In this document: positions 53,514-63,077 of the stretch, piece by piece
Layout of the letters: every line of letters begins with the position of its first letter
How positions within the stretch are numbered: position 1 is the first letter of the stretch
Assembly (NCBI GenBank): GCA_030372985.1
Contig: JAUCQB010000055.1
Location: 1 to 64,000, forward strand
Origin: Phycisphaerae bacterium
Lineage (GTDB): Bacteria; Planctomycetota; Phycisphaerae; UBA1845; PWPN01
Length of the DNA: 64,000 nt
Direction of reading: 5' to 3'
The notes under the pieces: generated by a model
Database searches by the model: none
Told to the model about the DNA's origin: nothing
Seen by the model: the letters and a program-made list of their open reading frames with translations, nothing else
Program-made: the position numbers and the translations under genes

Positions 53514-54839
53514 ATGCGCGTAGAACCCAGAGCGGACACCAGGGACAGGTCGGAAGGCTTCAAATGGCCGGCCACGCTGATTGTCACCCTGCTGACCGCC
53601 TGCATCGGGTGCGCGGGATCAGGCCAAAGGATCACGGGCGTTGTGCCGGCCGACTGGCCTTCAGATCTGACGATGCCTGTCGAAGTGCCTCTGCCGGCGA
53701 TGCCCGCGGGCATGACCGCTGCCTGCGTCAGAACGAACAATCTCGTCGTCCGGGTTTCCATCGGAGGCCAACCGGCAGCTTTCCAGCCCGCCGACATCGG
53801 CCTGGACGATCCGTTCTCCCCGGGCGGGGGCTCCGTTTTGAGGACATGCCTCCGGCTCAGGGAATCGGACCGGGGACAGCCAATCGAGATCTTTGTCGAA
53901 GAGCGTCCTGAGGCTCAGGCTGCCACCTGTTGCGGCGCGCAGTACCGCGAGCCCCTTCTCCACGTGGCCGCAGGACCGGATAAGCCGATGCTGTCCTATT
54001 GGCACGGCCCCGCGGACTCCAAGAATCCCAAGAGCTACCCGTTGAACGACTTCATCCATCCGGTGATCGGTCTGGATGGCGAGGAACTGACCGCCGCCTC
54101 GCCGGGGGACCACATTCATCATCGCGGGATCTTCTGGGCCTGGGTGCGCACCGAACGGCAAGGAAGGTGGCGAAACGAGTGGTGGATACCGAGGGAGTTC
54201 GTCGCCGAGCCCGGTCGTCTCGAATATGACGTTGACGGGGCAACTTCCTGCCGTTTCACCGCCGAGCACTTCTGGACCTACCGTCCGGCCGATCGGGCTC
54301 GAAGCGAACGGTTCGTTCGAGAAGTGGTCGATTGCCGGGTCTACGGTGGTTCGGCGGCCGGGCGAGCTGTGGATGTTGACCTGACGCTCACCGCCCTCGT
54401 CGATGGTATTCGGATCGGAGGCCAGACGACCGCCGACAAGGGATACGGTGGGATGACCTGCCGCTTCGGATCGGCGACAGAGGTCCGCATGGAGAATGAT
54501 CAGGGCCTGATTGGCTCGGACAGCCTCAATCACGTGGTGGCCAAGTGGGTGGATTGGACAGGCAGGTTCACCGGGCCAGATGGCCGGCGTCTACCGCATC
54601 GAAGCGGCGCTGCCCTGATGGTTCACCCTTCACACCCGGCTTATCCTCCGGAATGGATCGTCCGAGCGTACGGCCCCATCGGCCTGGCCTACCCGGGCCT
54701 CCAAATGATCGAGCTGCCCAGGAACGAGCCGCTCCATCTGCGGTATCGGCTGTGGATCCACCGCGGCGAGGCCATCGCCGGCAGGGTCCCGGAGGCATAC
54801 CGGGCTTACATCGCCGATTGGAGATGGAAGGCCGGGTAA
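53514..54839 (+). CDS. PmoA/DUF6807-like lipoprotein
   Basis: 441 residues. Lipobox ACIGC follows a hydrophobic segment. The block SPGDHIHHRGIFWAWVR and the later WVDWTGRF and HPSHPAYPPEWIVRAYGPIG are the signature of the planctomycete PmoA-like/DUF6807 family, whose function is unknown and which is found in sugar-degradation gene groups. The gene just downstream encodes an alpha-mannosidase, 58 bases away, so they may form one unit. ATG 53514 follows AGAGGA. Confidence 0.78.
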   Translation: MRVEPRADTRDRSEGFKWPATLIVTLLTACIGCAGSGQRITGVVPADWPSDLTMPVEVPLPAMPAGMTAACVRTNNLVVRVSIGGQPAAFQPADIGLDDPFSPGGGSVLRTCLRLRESDRGQPIEIFVEERPEAQAATCCGAQYREPLLHVAAGPDKPMLSYWHGPADSKNPKSYPLNDFIHPVIGLDGEELTAASPGDHIHHRGIFWAWVRTERQGRWRNEWWIPREFVAEPGRLEYDVDGATSCRFTAEHFWTYRPADRARSERFVREVVDCRVYGGSAAGRAVDVDLTLTALVDGIRIGGQTTADKGYGGMTCRFGSATEVRMENDQGLIGSDSLNHVVAKWVDWTGRFTGPDGRRLPHRSGAALMVHPSHPAYPPEWIVRAYGPIGLAYPGLQMIELPRNEPLHLRYRLWIHRGEAIAGRVPEAYRAYIADWRWKAG

Positions 54840-54897
54840 CGCCTGCCGGCTGGCATCTCAACGCCATCCCAGCCTATGATCTCCGGCTCCGTACGAC

Positions 54898-57624
54898 ATG
54901 ACTCAGCAAGGAGACGCCAGTTTGTCAACGTCGAAACGCATCGGGCACTATGTAGCCAGCACCCACTGGGACCGCGAGTGGTACGAGACCTTCCAGGACT
55001 ACCGCTTTCGCCTGGTCAACCTGTTGGATGAAGTCCTGGATACGATGAAGACCGACCCGGACTTCAGGTTCTTCCAGATGGACGGGCAGGTCATCACGAT
55101 CGAAGACTACCTGGAGATCCGGCCCGAACGGGAGGCCGAGATTCACGAACTGGCAAGAGCCGGTCGCCTCAAGCTGGGTCCATGGTACGTCCTTCCGGAT
55201 GAATTCCTGGTCAGCGGCGAGTCGATCATCCGCAATCTGCAAATGGGGCTCAGGATCTCGCAGCGATTCGGCGAACCGTCGAAAGCGGGATTCCTGTGCG
55301 ACATGTTCGGCCACACCTCACAGATGCCCCAGATTCTCCGCGGATTCGGAATCGACAACGCGTTCCTCTGGCGAGGAGTCAACGAGGTAACGCACGGGGC
55401 GATGTTCCGCTGGCAGGCGCCGGACGGGAGCGAGGTGACCGCCTACCGGTTCAGCCCGCGCAGCGGCTACTGTGCCTACGCTTTCAAGGTACGTCACTGT
55501 CATGAGCCCGAGGTGGCCTTCGACCTTGAGACGGCGATAAAGGATTTCCGCGAGTACCTTGACTTCGAGACCGCCCGATGCCCGACAAATGCTTTCCTGG
55601 TCTTCGACGGGGGCGACCACATGGAGATCGAGCCGCAGACGACCAGGCTGCTGGCCGAGGCCAACAAGCGGTTCGCCGACGTTGAGATCATCAGTTCCAC
55701 TCTCGACGCATTCATCGAAGACGTTCGCAAGGATCGCGACAAGATCGCCAGAGCCTTCGCCGGCGAGTTGCGTGAACCGGCCGTGCTCGGCGACGAGCAG
55801 TGGTTGATTCCGGGTGTGCTCAGCAGCCGGATTCACCTCAAGCAGGCCAACGCCCGTTGCGAGAACGAGTTGTGTCTGTGGGCGGAGCCGTTCAGCGTTT
55901 TCGCCGCCCGACTGGGCCGGCCCTATCCCACCGCGTTCCTCAACACCGCCTGGCGGCACCTGCTCCAGAACCATCCGCACGACTCGATGTGCGGCTGCGG
56001 CATCGACCAGGTTCACAACGACATGCTTTACCACTTCGATCAGTCGCGGCTCATCGCCGCTCACGTCACACGGGATGCGCTGCGGCACATTGCCGAGCGG
56101 GTCCGACTGCCGGAGATGGGCGAGACAGACTTCGCGATCGTGGTCTTCAACCCGGTCGGCGAACCGATTGACGGACCGGTCGACCTGACCCTGCGGTTCC
56201 CCGAAGGCATCGACGCGACCTATCAGGAATGGTTCGGCTTCGAGAAGAAGATCGGCTTCAGGCTGTTCGATGCCGACAACCGCGAGCTGCCGTACCAGTA
56301 TGTGAACCAGCGCCGCGAGCGATACGGTTTCCGGCGGCCGCTGCGCAAGTTCCCGGCCGTTGACGCGCGGCACGAGGTGGATGTGAGCGTGCCCTTGAGA
56401 GTGCCCGCATACGGCTACACCACCCTCATCTGCCGGCCGCTCAAGGAGCCGACCCGCCATCTCGGCACGATGGCCGTCGACGACCATACCATCGAGAACG
56501 AGTCCCTGAGAATCAGCGTCAACTCCAATGGCACGCTGGCCCTGACCGACAAACGAACCGGCCAGGTGTACGATCGCCTCCTGACGCTCGAAGACTGCGC
56601 CGACATCGGCGACGGCTGGTACCACGGTACGGCGGTCAACGAGCAGGTGTTCACCTCGATCGCTTCGTCAGCCGACGTCGCTCTCACCGCCGACGGGCCT
56701 CACAAGGCCACGCTGACCATACGGGTCAGCTTGAACGTGCCGGAGCAATTCCAGTGTGGTCCGATCATGGCCCGTTCCGAGTCGCTCAAGCCGCTGATCG
56801 TCGTCCACCACGTGACGCTTCGCAAAGACGGCGACATGGTCGAGGTCCGCACCGAGGTGGACAACGTGGTCCGCGATCACCGGTTGCGAGTGCTGTTCCC
56901 GACGGGCTGCAAGGCGACAACGTATCTGGCCGACCAGGCGTTTGATGTCGTGGAGCGCCCCATCGCTCTGCGGGCCGACAACGCGAAGCTCAAGGAGATG
57001 GAACTCGAGACCAAGCCGCAACAGACTTGGACGGCCGTCGACGATGACAAGCGGGGCCTTGCGGTGATTGCTGCAGGCCTGCCCGAGTCCGCCGTTCGCG
57101 ACCAGCCCGAGCGGCCGATCGCCCTGACCCTGCTGCGATCGTTCGTGCGCGCGGTCCTGACCAGCGGCAACGAAGGCGGCCAGATCCAGGGCCGGCACGA
57201 GTTCCGGTACCGAATTGTGCCGCTGTCGGGCAAACCCGACGTTGCCCACTTGTGCCGGATCGGACAGCAACTTGCCGCCGGCGTGCGGGTCGTGCAACAG
57301 GAACGACGCGACATCGTTGGGCAGCCGGGCGTCACCCCGGCGGAACGAACGCTGCCCGCCTCCCAATCCTTCTTGAGCGTCGACGGGAGGAATGTCGTGG
57401 TCACCGCGCTTCATCGCTGGCACGAGGGCGAAGACGCGGCCCTTCGCCTCTTCAACCCGACCGCCCGGCGGGTCGAGGTTGCCGTCACCGTGCCCGGTGT
57501 TCAGAAGCCGGCCACAATCACCGATTTCACGGGTACAAGGATCGCCGCGGCGCCACGTGACGGAGACAAAGTCTGCATCAATCTGAAACCCAAGCAGATC
57601 GCCACGATCCAGTGGAGCGACTGA
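54898..57624 (+). CDS. GH38-family alpha-mannosidase
   Basis: 908 residues. Zinc-site residues: THWDREWY (H23, D25), the nucleophile Asp in CDMFGH (near 134) and the histidine in NHPHDSMCGC (near 360). The C-terminal beta-sandwich ends near residue 900. It hydrolyses alpha-mannosides, or in related enzymes other alpha-linked sugars; the linkage is unknown. No signal peptide is visible, so it is probably cytoplasmic. It is separate from the GH130 gene by 10 kb; both could serve mannose-containing glycans, but this link is inference. Confidence 0.93.
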   Translation: MTQQGDASLSTSKRIGHYVASTHWDREWYETFQDYRFRLVNLLDEVLDTMKTDPDFRFFQMDGQVITIEDYLEIRPEREAEIHELARAGRLKLGPWYVLPDEFLVSGESIIRNLQMGLRISQRFGEPSKAGFLCDMFGHTSQMPQILRGFGIDNAFLWRGVNEVTHGAMFRWQAPDGSEVTAYRFSPRSGYCAYAFKVRHCHEPEVAFDLETAIKDFREYLDFETARCPTNAFLVFDGGDHMEIEPQTTRLLAEANKRFADVEIISSTLDAFIEDVRKDRDKIARAFAGELREPAVLGDEQWLIPGVLSSRIHLKQANARCENELCLWAEPFSVFAARLGRPYPTAFLNTAWRHLLQNHPHDSMCGCGIDQVHNDMLYHFDQSRLIAAHVTRDALRHIAERVRLPEMGETDFAIVVFNPVGEPIDGPVDLTLRFPEGIDATYQEWFGFEKKIGFRLFDADNRELPYQYVNQRRERYGFRRPLRKFPAVDARHEVDVSVPLRVPAYGYTTLICRPLKEPTRHLGTMAVDDHTIENESLRISVNSNGTLALTDKRTGQVYDRLLTLEDCADIGDGWYHGTAVNEQVFTSIASSADVALTADGPHKATLTIRVSLNVPEQFQCGPIMARSESLKPLIVVHHVTLRKDGDMVEVRTEVDNVVRDHRLRVLFPTGCKATTYLADQAFDVVERPIALRADNAKLKEMELETKPQQTWTAVDDDKRGLAVIAAGLPESAVRDQPERPIALTLLRSFVRAVLTSGNEGGQIQGRHEFRYRIVPLSGKPDVAHLCRIGQQLAAGVRVVQQERRDIVGQPGVTPAERTLPASQSFLSVDGRNVVVTALHRWHEGEDAALRLFNPTARRVEVAVTVPGVQKPATITDFTGTRIAAAPRDGDKVCINLKPKQIATIQWSD

Positions 57625-57878
57625 TAACCCTTGGGGCGGCACGATCAGACACACGGCATGACCGGAATCCTGCACGGTTCGCTCTGCTTGCCTCTGGTTA
57701 TGAGGCATCTCGGCCAATTGGGGCCCTGTCCGAACAGCCATGTCAGCAGTTGAAGGTAAAGTAAAACAGCGCGTTAGTCGAAGAACCTGATGACGAGCCG
57801 CACGAGCAGGCGCAGGTGACTTGAGTTGAGTCGGCGATTGTTCTGCGCCGGTCGATCGTTGCGAAGGGACCGAGAATC

Positions 57879-58415
57879 ATGAGTCCGGGTGGAAGGGAGA
57901 GGCGGACGGTATACCGGGGGGTGAATCTGGTCGAACTGCTCCTCGTTGTCATCATTATCGGCATCATCGCCTCGATCGCGATACCGCGGGCCAGCCGCGG
58001 ATCACGTGTCACGACTGAACCCGAGTTGGTCAACTGCCTGGCGATTCTGCGAATGGCGATCGAGGAGTATGCCGCGGACCACGAGGGACGATTCCCGGGA
58101 ACGAATCCGGACCGGACGGCCGGTGATCCCACGCTCTTTGCCGACCAACTGACGAAGTTCACGTCGGCAACCGGCGAGGTGTCGGAAATCCGGACCGCCG
58201 TCCACCGGTTCGGCCCTTACATCCGTCGCGGGATTCCGGCCGTACCAGTGGGAGCGCGCAAAGGATCATGGCAGGTGGCCATCGACATCGACAGCTTGAT
58301 GCCGACCGTGGATTTGAGCAAGCCGGCGGGATGGATCTACAACCCGCTGACCGGCGACATCATCGCCAACGCGGAGGGCATGGACGAGGCAGGACTGTTG
58401 TACTGCAACTACTGA
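57879..58415 (+). CDS. Type IV prepilin-like protein
   Basis: 178 residues. N-terminal prepilin motif RGVNLVELLLVVIIIGIIASIAIP with Gly at -1 and Glu at +5, preceded by a basic leader. The globular part holds FGPYIRRGIPAVPVG and GWIYNPLTGDIIANA, which occur in planctomycete secretion pseudopilins. One prepilin alone cannot form a machine, so other subunits lie elsewhere. ATG 57879 has GGGACCGAG upstream. Confidence 0.85.
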   Translation: MSPGGRERRTVYRGVNLVELLLVVIIIGIIASIAIPRASRGSRVTTEPELVNCLAILRMAIEEYAADHEGRFPGTNPDRTAGDPTLFADQLTKFTSATGEVSEIRTAVHRFGPYIRRGIPAVPVGARKGSWQVAIDIDSLMPTVDLSKPAGWIYNPLTGDIIANAEGMDEAGLLYCNY

Positions 58416-58511
58416 TCGTTGAACTCTAACCAGACCGCGCGGTCGGCGGGCTCGACAAGACCCAAATTCGGCCCCTGAGTATCTCCTGATATCTGGGGAC
58501 CGACAGCGAAG

Positions 58512-58556
58512 GCGGCCGTGAGCCGGCTCCTCAGCCGAACTCACGGCCGCTTCTTT
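58512..58556 (+). terminator. Rho-independent terminator of the prepilin gene
   Basis: Perfect 11-bp stem GCGGCCGTGAG/CTCACGGCCGC, extended by an inner GGCT/AGCC pair, followed by TTCTTTC. It may also stop the convergent RND operon. Confidence 0.8.
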
Positions 58557-58618
58557 CAACACGAGCTGGTTGCCCGACGAGACTGTGCCCCGCGCCGCCT
58601 GAGCCCTCGGTCCAACCA

Positions 58619-61600
58619 TCAAGTCGCCATCTCGCCTTCCGCATGCCGTGAAGCGACGGTCCGCCGGTGTTTCTCCACTCTGAACAGGCGCGATACCAGA
58701 ACAAACGACAGCGGAATGAAGAGAAGATCGATGAACGTCGCGGAGAGCATTCCGCCGGTCACGGCGGTGCCAATGGCGTTCATCGCGCCGGCGCCGGCGC
58801 CGGTGGCGATGGCCAGCGGCAGGACGCCGAAGAAGAAAGCCAGCGAAGTCATAATGACCGGGCGGAACCGGACTCTCACGGCCCCGAGAGTGGCCTCGAC
58901 CAATCCTTCACCGTGGGCCATCCGCTCCTGCGTGAACTGAATGATCAGGATGGCGTTCTTGGTGGTCAGCCCAAGGGTGGTGAGAATCCCGATCTGGAAG
59001 TAGACGTCGTTGGGCAGCCCCCGCAGCCAGGTGGCCGCGGTCGCGCCGAATGCACCCAGCGGCAGCATCAGCATGTTGGCCAGCGGAATCGGCCAGCTTT
59101 CATACAGGGCGGCCACGCACAGGAAAATCACCAGAATGGAGAACGCGTACAGAATGGGGCCCTGTTTACCGGCCATCCGCTCCTGATAGGACAACCCGGT
59201 CCAGTCAAAGCCAAACCCCTGGGGCAGCTTCGCAACGATCTCCTCCATGGCCTGCATCGCGTCGCCGGAACTCCTGCCAGGGGCCGGCTCGCCCCAGATG
59301 TTCATGGAGGGAAACCCGTTGTAGCGCTCCAGTCGGGCAGGACCATAGACCCAGCGGCTGGAGGCGAAGGCGGACAACGGAACCATCTTGCCCGCAGTGT
59401 TGCGGACGTAGATCTTGCCCAGATCCTTGGGCAGCATACGGTAAGGAGCGTCCAGTTGGGCATAAACCCGCTTGACCCGCCCGCCCTGGATGAAGTCGTT
59501 CACGTAAGCTCCGCCAAACGCCGCCGAGATCGTATTGTGGATCGAGGTGATCGGGACTCCGAGCGCTCCGGCCCGCTCCCAATCCACGTCGAGCCGGTAC
59601 TCGGGCACGTCCTCCAGGCCGTTCGGACGAACGACGGCCAGCCTCGGGTCCTGGGCGGCCATCCCCAGAAACTGGTTCCGGGCCTGCATCAGCTTTTCGT
59701 GACCCAAGCCGCCCCGATCGAGCAACTGAAAGTCAACGCCCCTGGCATTGCCCAACTCGACCACCGCAGGCGGCGGGAAAGCGAACACCAGGGCACTGCG
59801 CATCCGGGAGAAGGCCCTGGTGGCCCGCTCGGCAACGGCCTTGACTTTCAAGTCCGGCCGGTCGCGAAGTTTCCAATCCTTGAGCTTAATGAAGACCATC
59901 CCGTTGGCCTGAGACCGTCCCGAGAAGCCCACGCCGCAGATGGTCATGCAGGATGCCACCGCCTCCTTCTCGTGCTCCTGGAAATAGCGCTGAACGTCGT
60001 CCACCACCTTCTGGGTCTGTTCCAAGGTTGACCCCGTCGGCAGGATGATCTGAGCCAGCATCATCCCCTGGTCTTCGTCGGGCACGTAACCGGTAGGCAG
60101 GTAGCGGAAGAAATACATCACGGCCGATACGATCAGGACGTAGACCACCCCGTACCGCAGTTTCTGTCCAAAGGATCGGCCGACGATCCCGACATAGATG
60201 TCCCGGATCCGGAAGAAAACGCGATCGAACAGCCTGAAGAAGGGACGGAGGAAGAAGACCGCCGCCTCGGCCGGCTCATGCCCCGCCGGTACCGGCTTGA
60301 GCAGGGAAGCGCACAGAACGGGCGTCAGGATCAGGGCCACGACCACCGACAGCATCATCGAAGAGATGATCGTGATCGAGAACTGACGGTAGATCACACC
60401 AGTGGAGCCGGGGAAGAAGGCCATGGGGCCGAAGACCGCCGAGAGCACCAGGCCGATGCCGATCAGCGCGCTGGTGATCTGCTCCATGGATTTCTTGGTG
60501 GCCTCCCGGGGCGAAAGCCCCTCTTCACTCATGATCCGCTCCACGTTCTCCACCACCACGATGGCATCGTCCACCAGAAGACCGATGGCCAGCACCATGG
60601 CGAACATGGTCAACATATTGACCGAGAAGCCGAAGATGTTCAGGGTCGCGAAGGTACCCAGAAGCACCACCGGCACGGCGATGGTCGGGATCAGCGTTGC
60701 CCGGATGTTGCCCATGAACAGCCACATGACCAGGAACACCAGTCCGATGGCCTCGAAAAGCGTCTTGACCACCTCCTCGATGGCCACCTCAACAAACGGA
60801 GTGGTTTCGTACGGATAGACCACCTTCATACCGGGAGGGAAAAACCGGCTCATTTCTTCCAGCTTGGCCTTGACCGCAGCCGCGGTGTCCAGGGCATTGG
60901 CCCCCGCCACCTGACGAATGGCCAAGCCGGCGGAGGGCTTGCCGTTGTACTTGCCCTCGATCTCATACGAGTCGGTGCCGAGCTCGGCCCACCCCACCTC
61001 GCTGACCCGCACGATCGAGCCGTCCGGATTGATGCGCAGTGGAATCGACTCGAACTCCTCCGGTGTTTTCAGCAGGCTCTGAACAATGATGGACGCGTTC
61101 AACCGCTGTCCTTCAACCGCCGGGGCCCCACCGAACTGGCCGGCGGAGACCTCCACGTTGTAGGCTCGAAGGGCCGCGACGACATCTTCTATCGTCAGGG
61201 CATACTGGGTCAGGCGGTCGGGGTTCAGCCAGATGCGCATCGCATACTGCGACCCGAAGTTCTCCACCTCGCCCACGCCCGGCACCCGTGCCAGCACCTT
61301 CTCCAGGTTCGATTGGGCATAATCCCGCAAGTCATGGCCGTCCATGCTGCCGTCTTCCGAGATCAGACCGACGATCATCAGCCAGTTCCGCGTGGCCTTG
61401 CCGACCGTGACCCCTGACCGCTGGACCACCTCGGGCAGGTTGGCCATGGCGAGCTGGAGCTTGTTCTGCACCTTGGCCCACGCCAGATCCGGGTCGGTTC
61501 CCGGCGCGAAGGTCAGCTCGATGCGCGATGCTCCGGCCGAATCGCTCGTGGCCGAGAGGTAGATCATCTGATCGAGCCCGGTCATCTTCTGCTCGATGAT

Positions 61601-61792
61601 CTGAGTCACACTGTTCTCGGTGGTCTCCGCCGAGGCCCCTGGGTAGAAGGACTGAATGTAGATCGACGGAGGGGCGATAGGCGGGTACTGCGATACCGGC
61701 AGGTTGTAGATGGCCAAACCGCCCGCCACCATCATGATGATCGCGATAACCCAGGCAAAGACCGGGCGATCGAGGAAAAACTTGGATAACAT
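58619..61792 (-). CDS. RND (HAE1) multidrug efflux inner-membrane transporter
   Basis: 1057 residues. Twelve membrane spans are expected. Proton-relay Asp-Asp in GLLVDDAIVVVENVERI and the TM10 lysine in TLGLTTKNAILIIQF are present. AcrB/MexB-type opening MLSKFFLDRPVFAWVIAIIMM. It exports drugs or detergents from the inner membrane or periplasm. It is the middle partner of the operon with the adaptor and outer-membrane genes upstream of it. Confidence 0.95.
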   Translation of the reverse strand: MLSKFFLDRPVFAWVIAIIMMVAGGLAIYNLPVSQYPPIAPPSIYIQSFYPGASAETTENSVTQIIEQKMTGLDQMIYLSATSDSAGASRIELTFAPGTDPDLAWAKVQNKLQLAMANLPEVVQRSGVTVGKATRNWLMIVGLISEDGSMDGHDLRDYAQSNLEKVLARVPGVGEVENFGSQYAMRIWLNPDRLTQYALTIEDVVAALRAYNVEVSAGQFGGAPAVEGQRLNASIIVQSLLKTPEEFESIPLRINPDGSIVRVSEVGWAELGTDSYEIEGKYNGKPSAGLAIRQVAGANALDTAAAVKAKLEEMSRFFPPGMKVVYPYETTPFVEVAIEEVVKTLFEAIGLVFLVMWLFMGNIRATLIPTIAVPVVLLGTFATLNIFGFSVNMLTMFAMVLAIGLLVDDAIVVVENVERIMSEEGLSPREATKKSMEQITSALIGIGLVLSAVFGPMAFFPGSTGVIYRQFSITIISSMMLSVVVALILTPVLCASLLKPVPAGHEPAEAAVFFLRPFFRLFDRVFFRIRDIYVGIVGRSFGQKLRYGVVYVLIVSAVMYFFRYLPTGYVPDEDQGMMLAQIILPTGSTLEQTQKVVDDVQRYFQEHEKEAVASCMTICGVGFSGRSQANGMVFIKLKDWKLRDRPDLKVKAVAERATRAFSRMRSALVFAFPPPAVVELGNARGVDFQLLDRGGLGHEKLMQARNQFLGMAAQDPRLAVVRPNGLEDVPEYRLDVDWERAGALGVPITSIHNTISAAFGGAYVNDFIQGGRVKRVYAQLDAPYRMLPKDLGKIYVRNTAGKMVPLSAFASSRWVYGPARLERYNGFPSMNIWGEPAPGRSSGDAMQAMEEIVAKLPQGFGFDWTGLSYQERMAGKQGPILYAFSILVIFLCVAALYESWPIPLANMLMLPLGAFGATAATWLRGLPNDVYFQIGILTTLGLTTKNAILIIQFTQERMAHGEGLVEATLGAVRVRFRPVIMTSLAFFFGVLPLAIATGAGAGAMNAIGTAVTGGMLSATFIDLLFIPLSFVLVSRLFRVEKHRRTVASRHAEGEMAT

Positions 61793-61805
61793 CGGGGTGC
61801 TCCGC

Positions 61806-63008
61806 CTAATTCGCCTTTGGGGCCGACTGAACTTTCGTTACCGCCGCCGGACCATTCTTCTCGCCGGCATCAAACGGGACAGCCTGAACGGTAGCGCCAG
61901 GTCGCACTCGCTGAATGCCCTCAACGATCACCCGGTCACCGGGCGCCAAGCCCGAGGACACGAGCCATTTGTCACCGATCGCCCGGTCGGCCGTGAGCGC
62001 CCGCGGTTGAACCTTGCCTTCTGCATCCACGATCATCGCCACCGGGTTACCCTTGTGATCGAAGGACACACCTTGCTGCGGGACAAGAATCGCGGTCTCG
62101 AGAACCCCCTCCTTGACAAAAGCCCAGACGAACATGCCCGGCAGGAGCAGATGATCGGGATTCGGAAACACGATGCGCAGGGTGAAGGAGCCGGTTGACG
62201 GATCCACTGTCACGTCGCGGAATTGCAGTGTGCCTTCCAGCGGATACGGTGTCCCGTCCTCCAGACGCAGACGCACCTTTCTCTGGTTCTCGTCATCCTT
62301 ACTCAGTCTGCCGGTTTCCAGACTGCGCTTCAGGCGTAGCAGTTCGGCAGTGGATTGCGTCACGTCCACGTAGATGGGGTCAAGCTGTTGAATCGTCGCC
62401 AGGGGCGCGGGCTGATGGGCCGTGACCAGTGCGCCCACGGTGATGTTCGACTTGCCGATGCGCCCGGAAATGGGAGCCTTGATGGGCGTATAGGACAGAT
62501 CGATTTGCGCGCTCTCCATCTCGGCCTTTCGAAGCTCGATGGTGGCCTCAGCTTGTTCCAGGGCGGCAACCGCTTCGTCGTAATCCTGCCGGCTGACCGC
62601 TCGTTCCGCCAAGGCGTTCTGGTAGCGCTCCACTCGGGCCCTGACCGCAGGGAGATTCGCCTCGGCAGCCGCCAGCGCGGCCTTGGCCCGGCTGAAGGCG
62701 GCCTCGTAAGGGGCCGGGTCAATCTGGTACAGCACATCCCCCGCTTTGACGTCCCGCCCCTCTTCGAACAGGCGCTTTTGGATGATTCCACTTACCTGTG
62801 GCCGGACTTCGGCCACCAGGTAAGGCCATGTGCGGCCGGGTAACTCAGTCGTCAACTCGACCGGTTCCGGCGACATGGTGACCACGGCGACTTGAGGCGG
62901 GCCCTGAGGTGGGGGCGGAGCCTGTTGCTTGTTGCAGCGCAACACGTTCAGGCCCGCGGCGCACAGCCCTAACAGGGCGGTCCGTGCGAAGTACTCGGCG
63001 ATCAGCAT
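61806..63008 (-). CDS. RND efflux periplasmic adaptor (membrane fusion protein)
   Basis: 400 residues: an N-terminal hydrophobic segment with a possible lipobox cysteine (NVLRC), a lipoyl/hairpin domain (VRPQVSGIIQKRLFEEGRDVKAGDVLYQIDPAPYEAAF), a helical hairpin and a beta-barrel. It links the transporter to the outer-membrane channel. The stop lies 13 bases before the transporter start. ATG 63008 has GAGGTG upstream. Confidence 0.93.
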   Translation of the reverse strand: MLIAEYFARTALLGLCAAGLNVLRCNKQQAPPPPQGPPQVAVVTMSPEPVELTTELPGRTWPYLVAEVRPQVSGIIQKRLFEEGRDVKAGDVLYQIDPAPYEAAFSRAKAALAAAEANLPAVRARVERYQNALAERAVSRQDYDEAVAALEQAEATIELRKAEMESAQIDLSYTPIKAPISGRIGKSNITVGALVTAHQPAPLATIQQLDPIYVDVTQSTAELLRLKRSLETGRLSKDDENQRKVRLRLEDGTPYPLEGTLQFRDVTVDPSTGSFTLRIVFPNPDHLLLPGMFVWAFVKEGVLETAILVPQQGVSFDHKGNPVAMIVDAEGKVQPRALTADRAIGDKWLVSSGLAPGDRVIVEGIQRVRPGATVQAVPFDAGEKNGPAAVTKVQSAPKAN

Positions 63009-63077
63009 TCAACACCTCACATCCTCTATGACTCGAGGAATCCAGCGTTCTGTTCAGTACTCGTATCCGGTACAGGT

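Noticed and set aside
55318..56625. Minus-strand frame of 435 codons inside the GH38 gene
   Set aside because: Shadow of a well-supported alpha-mannosidase gene.
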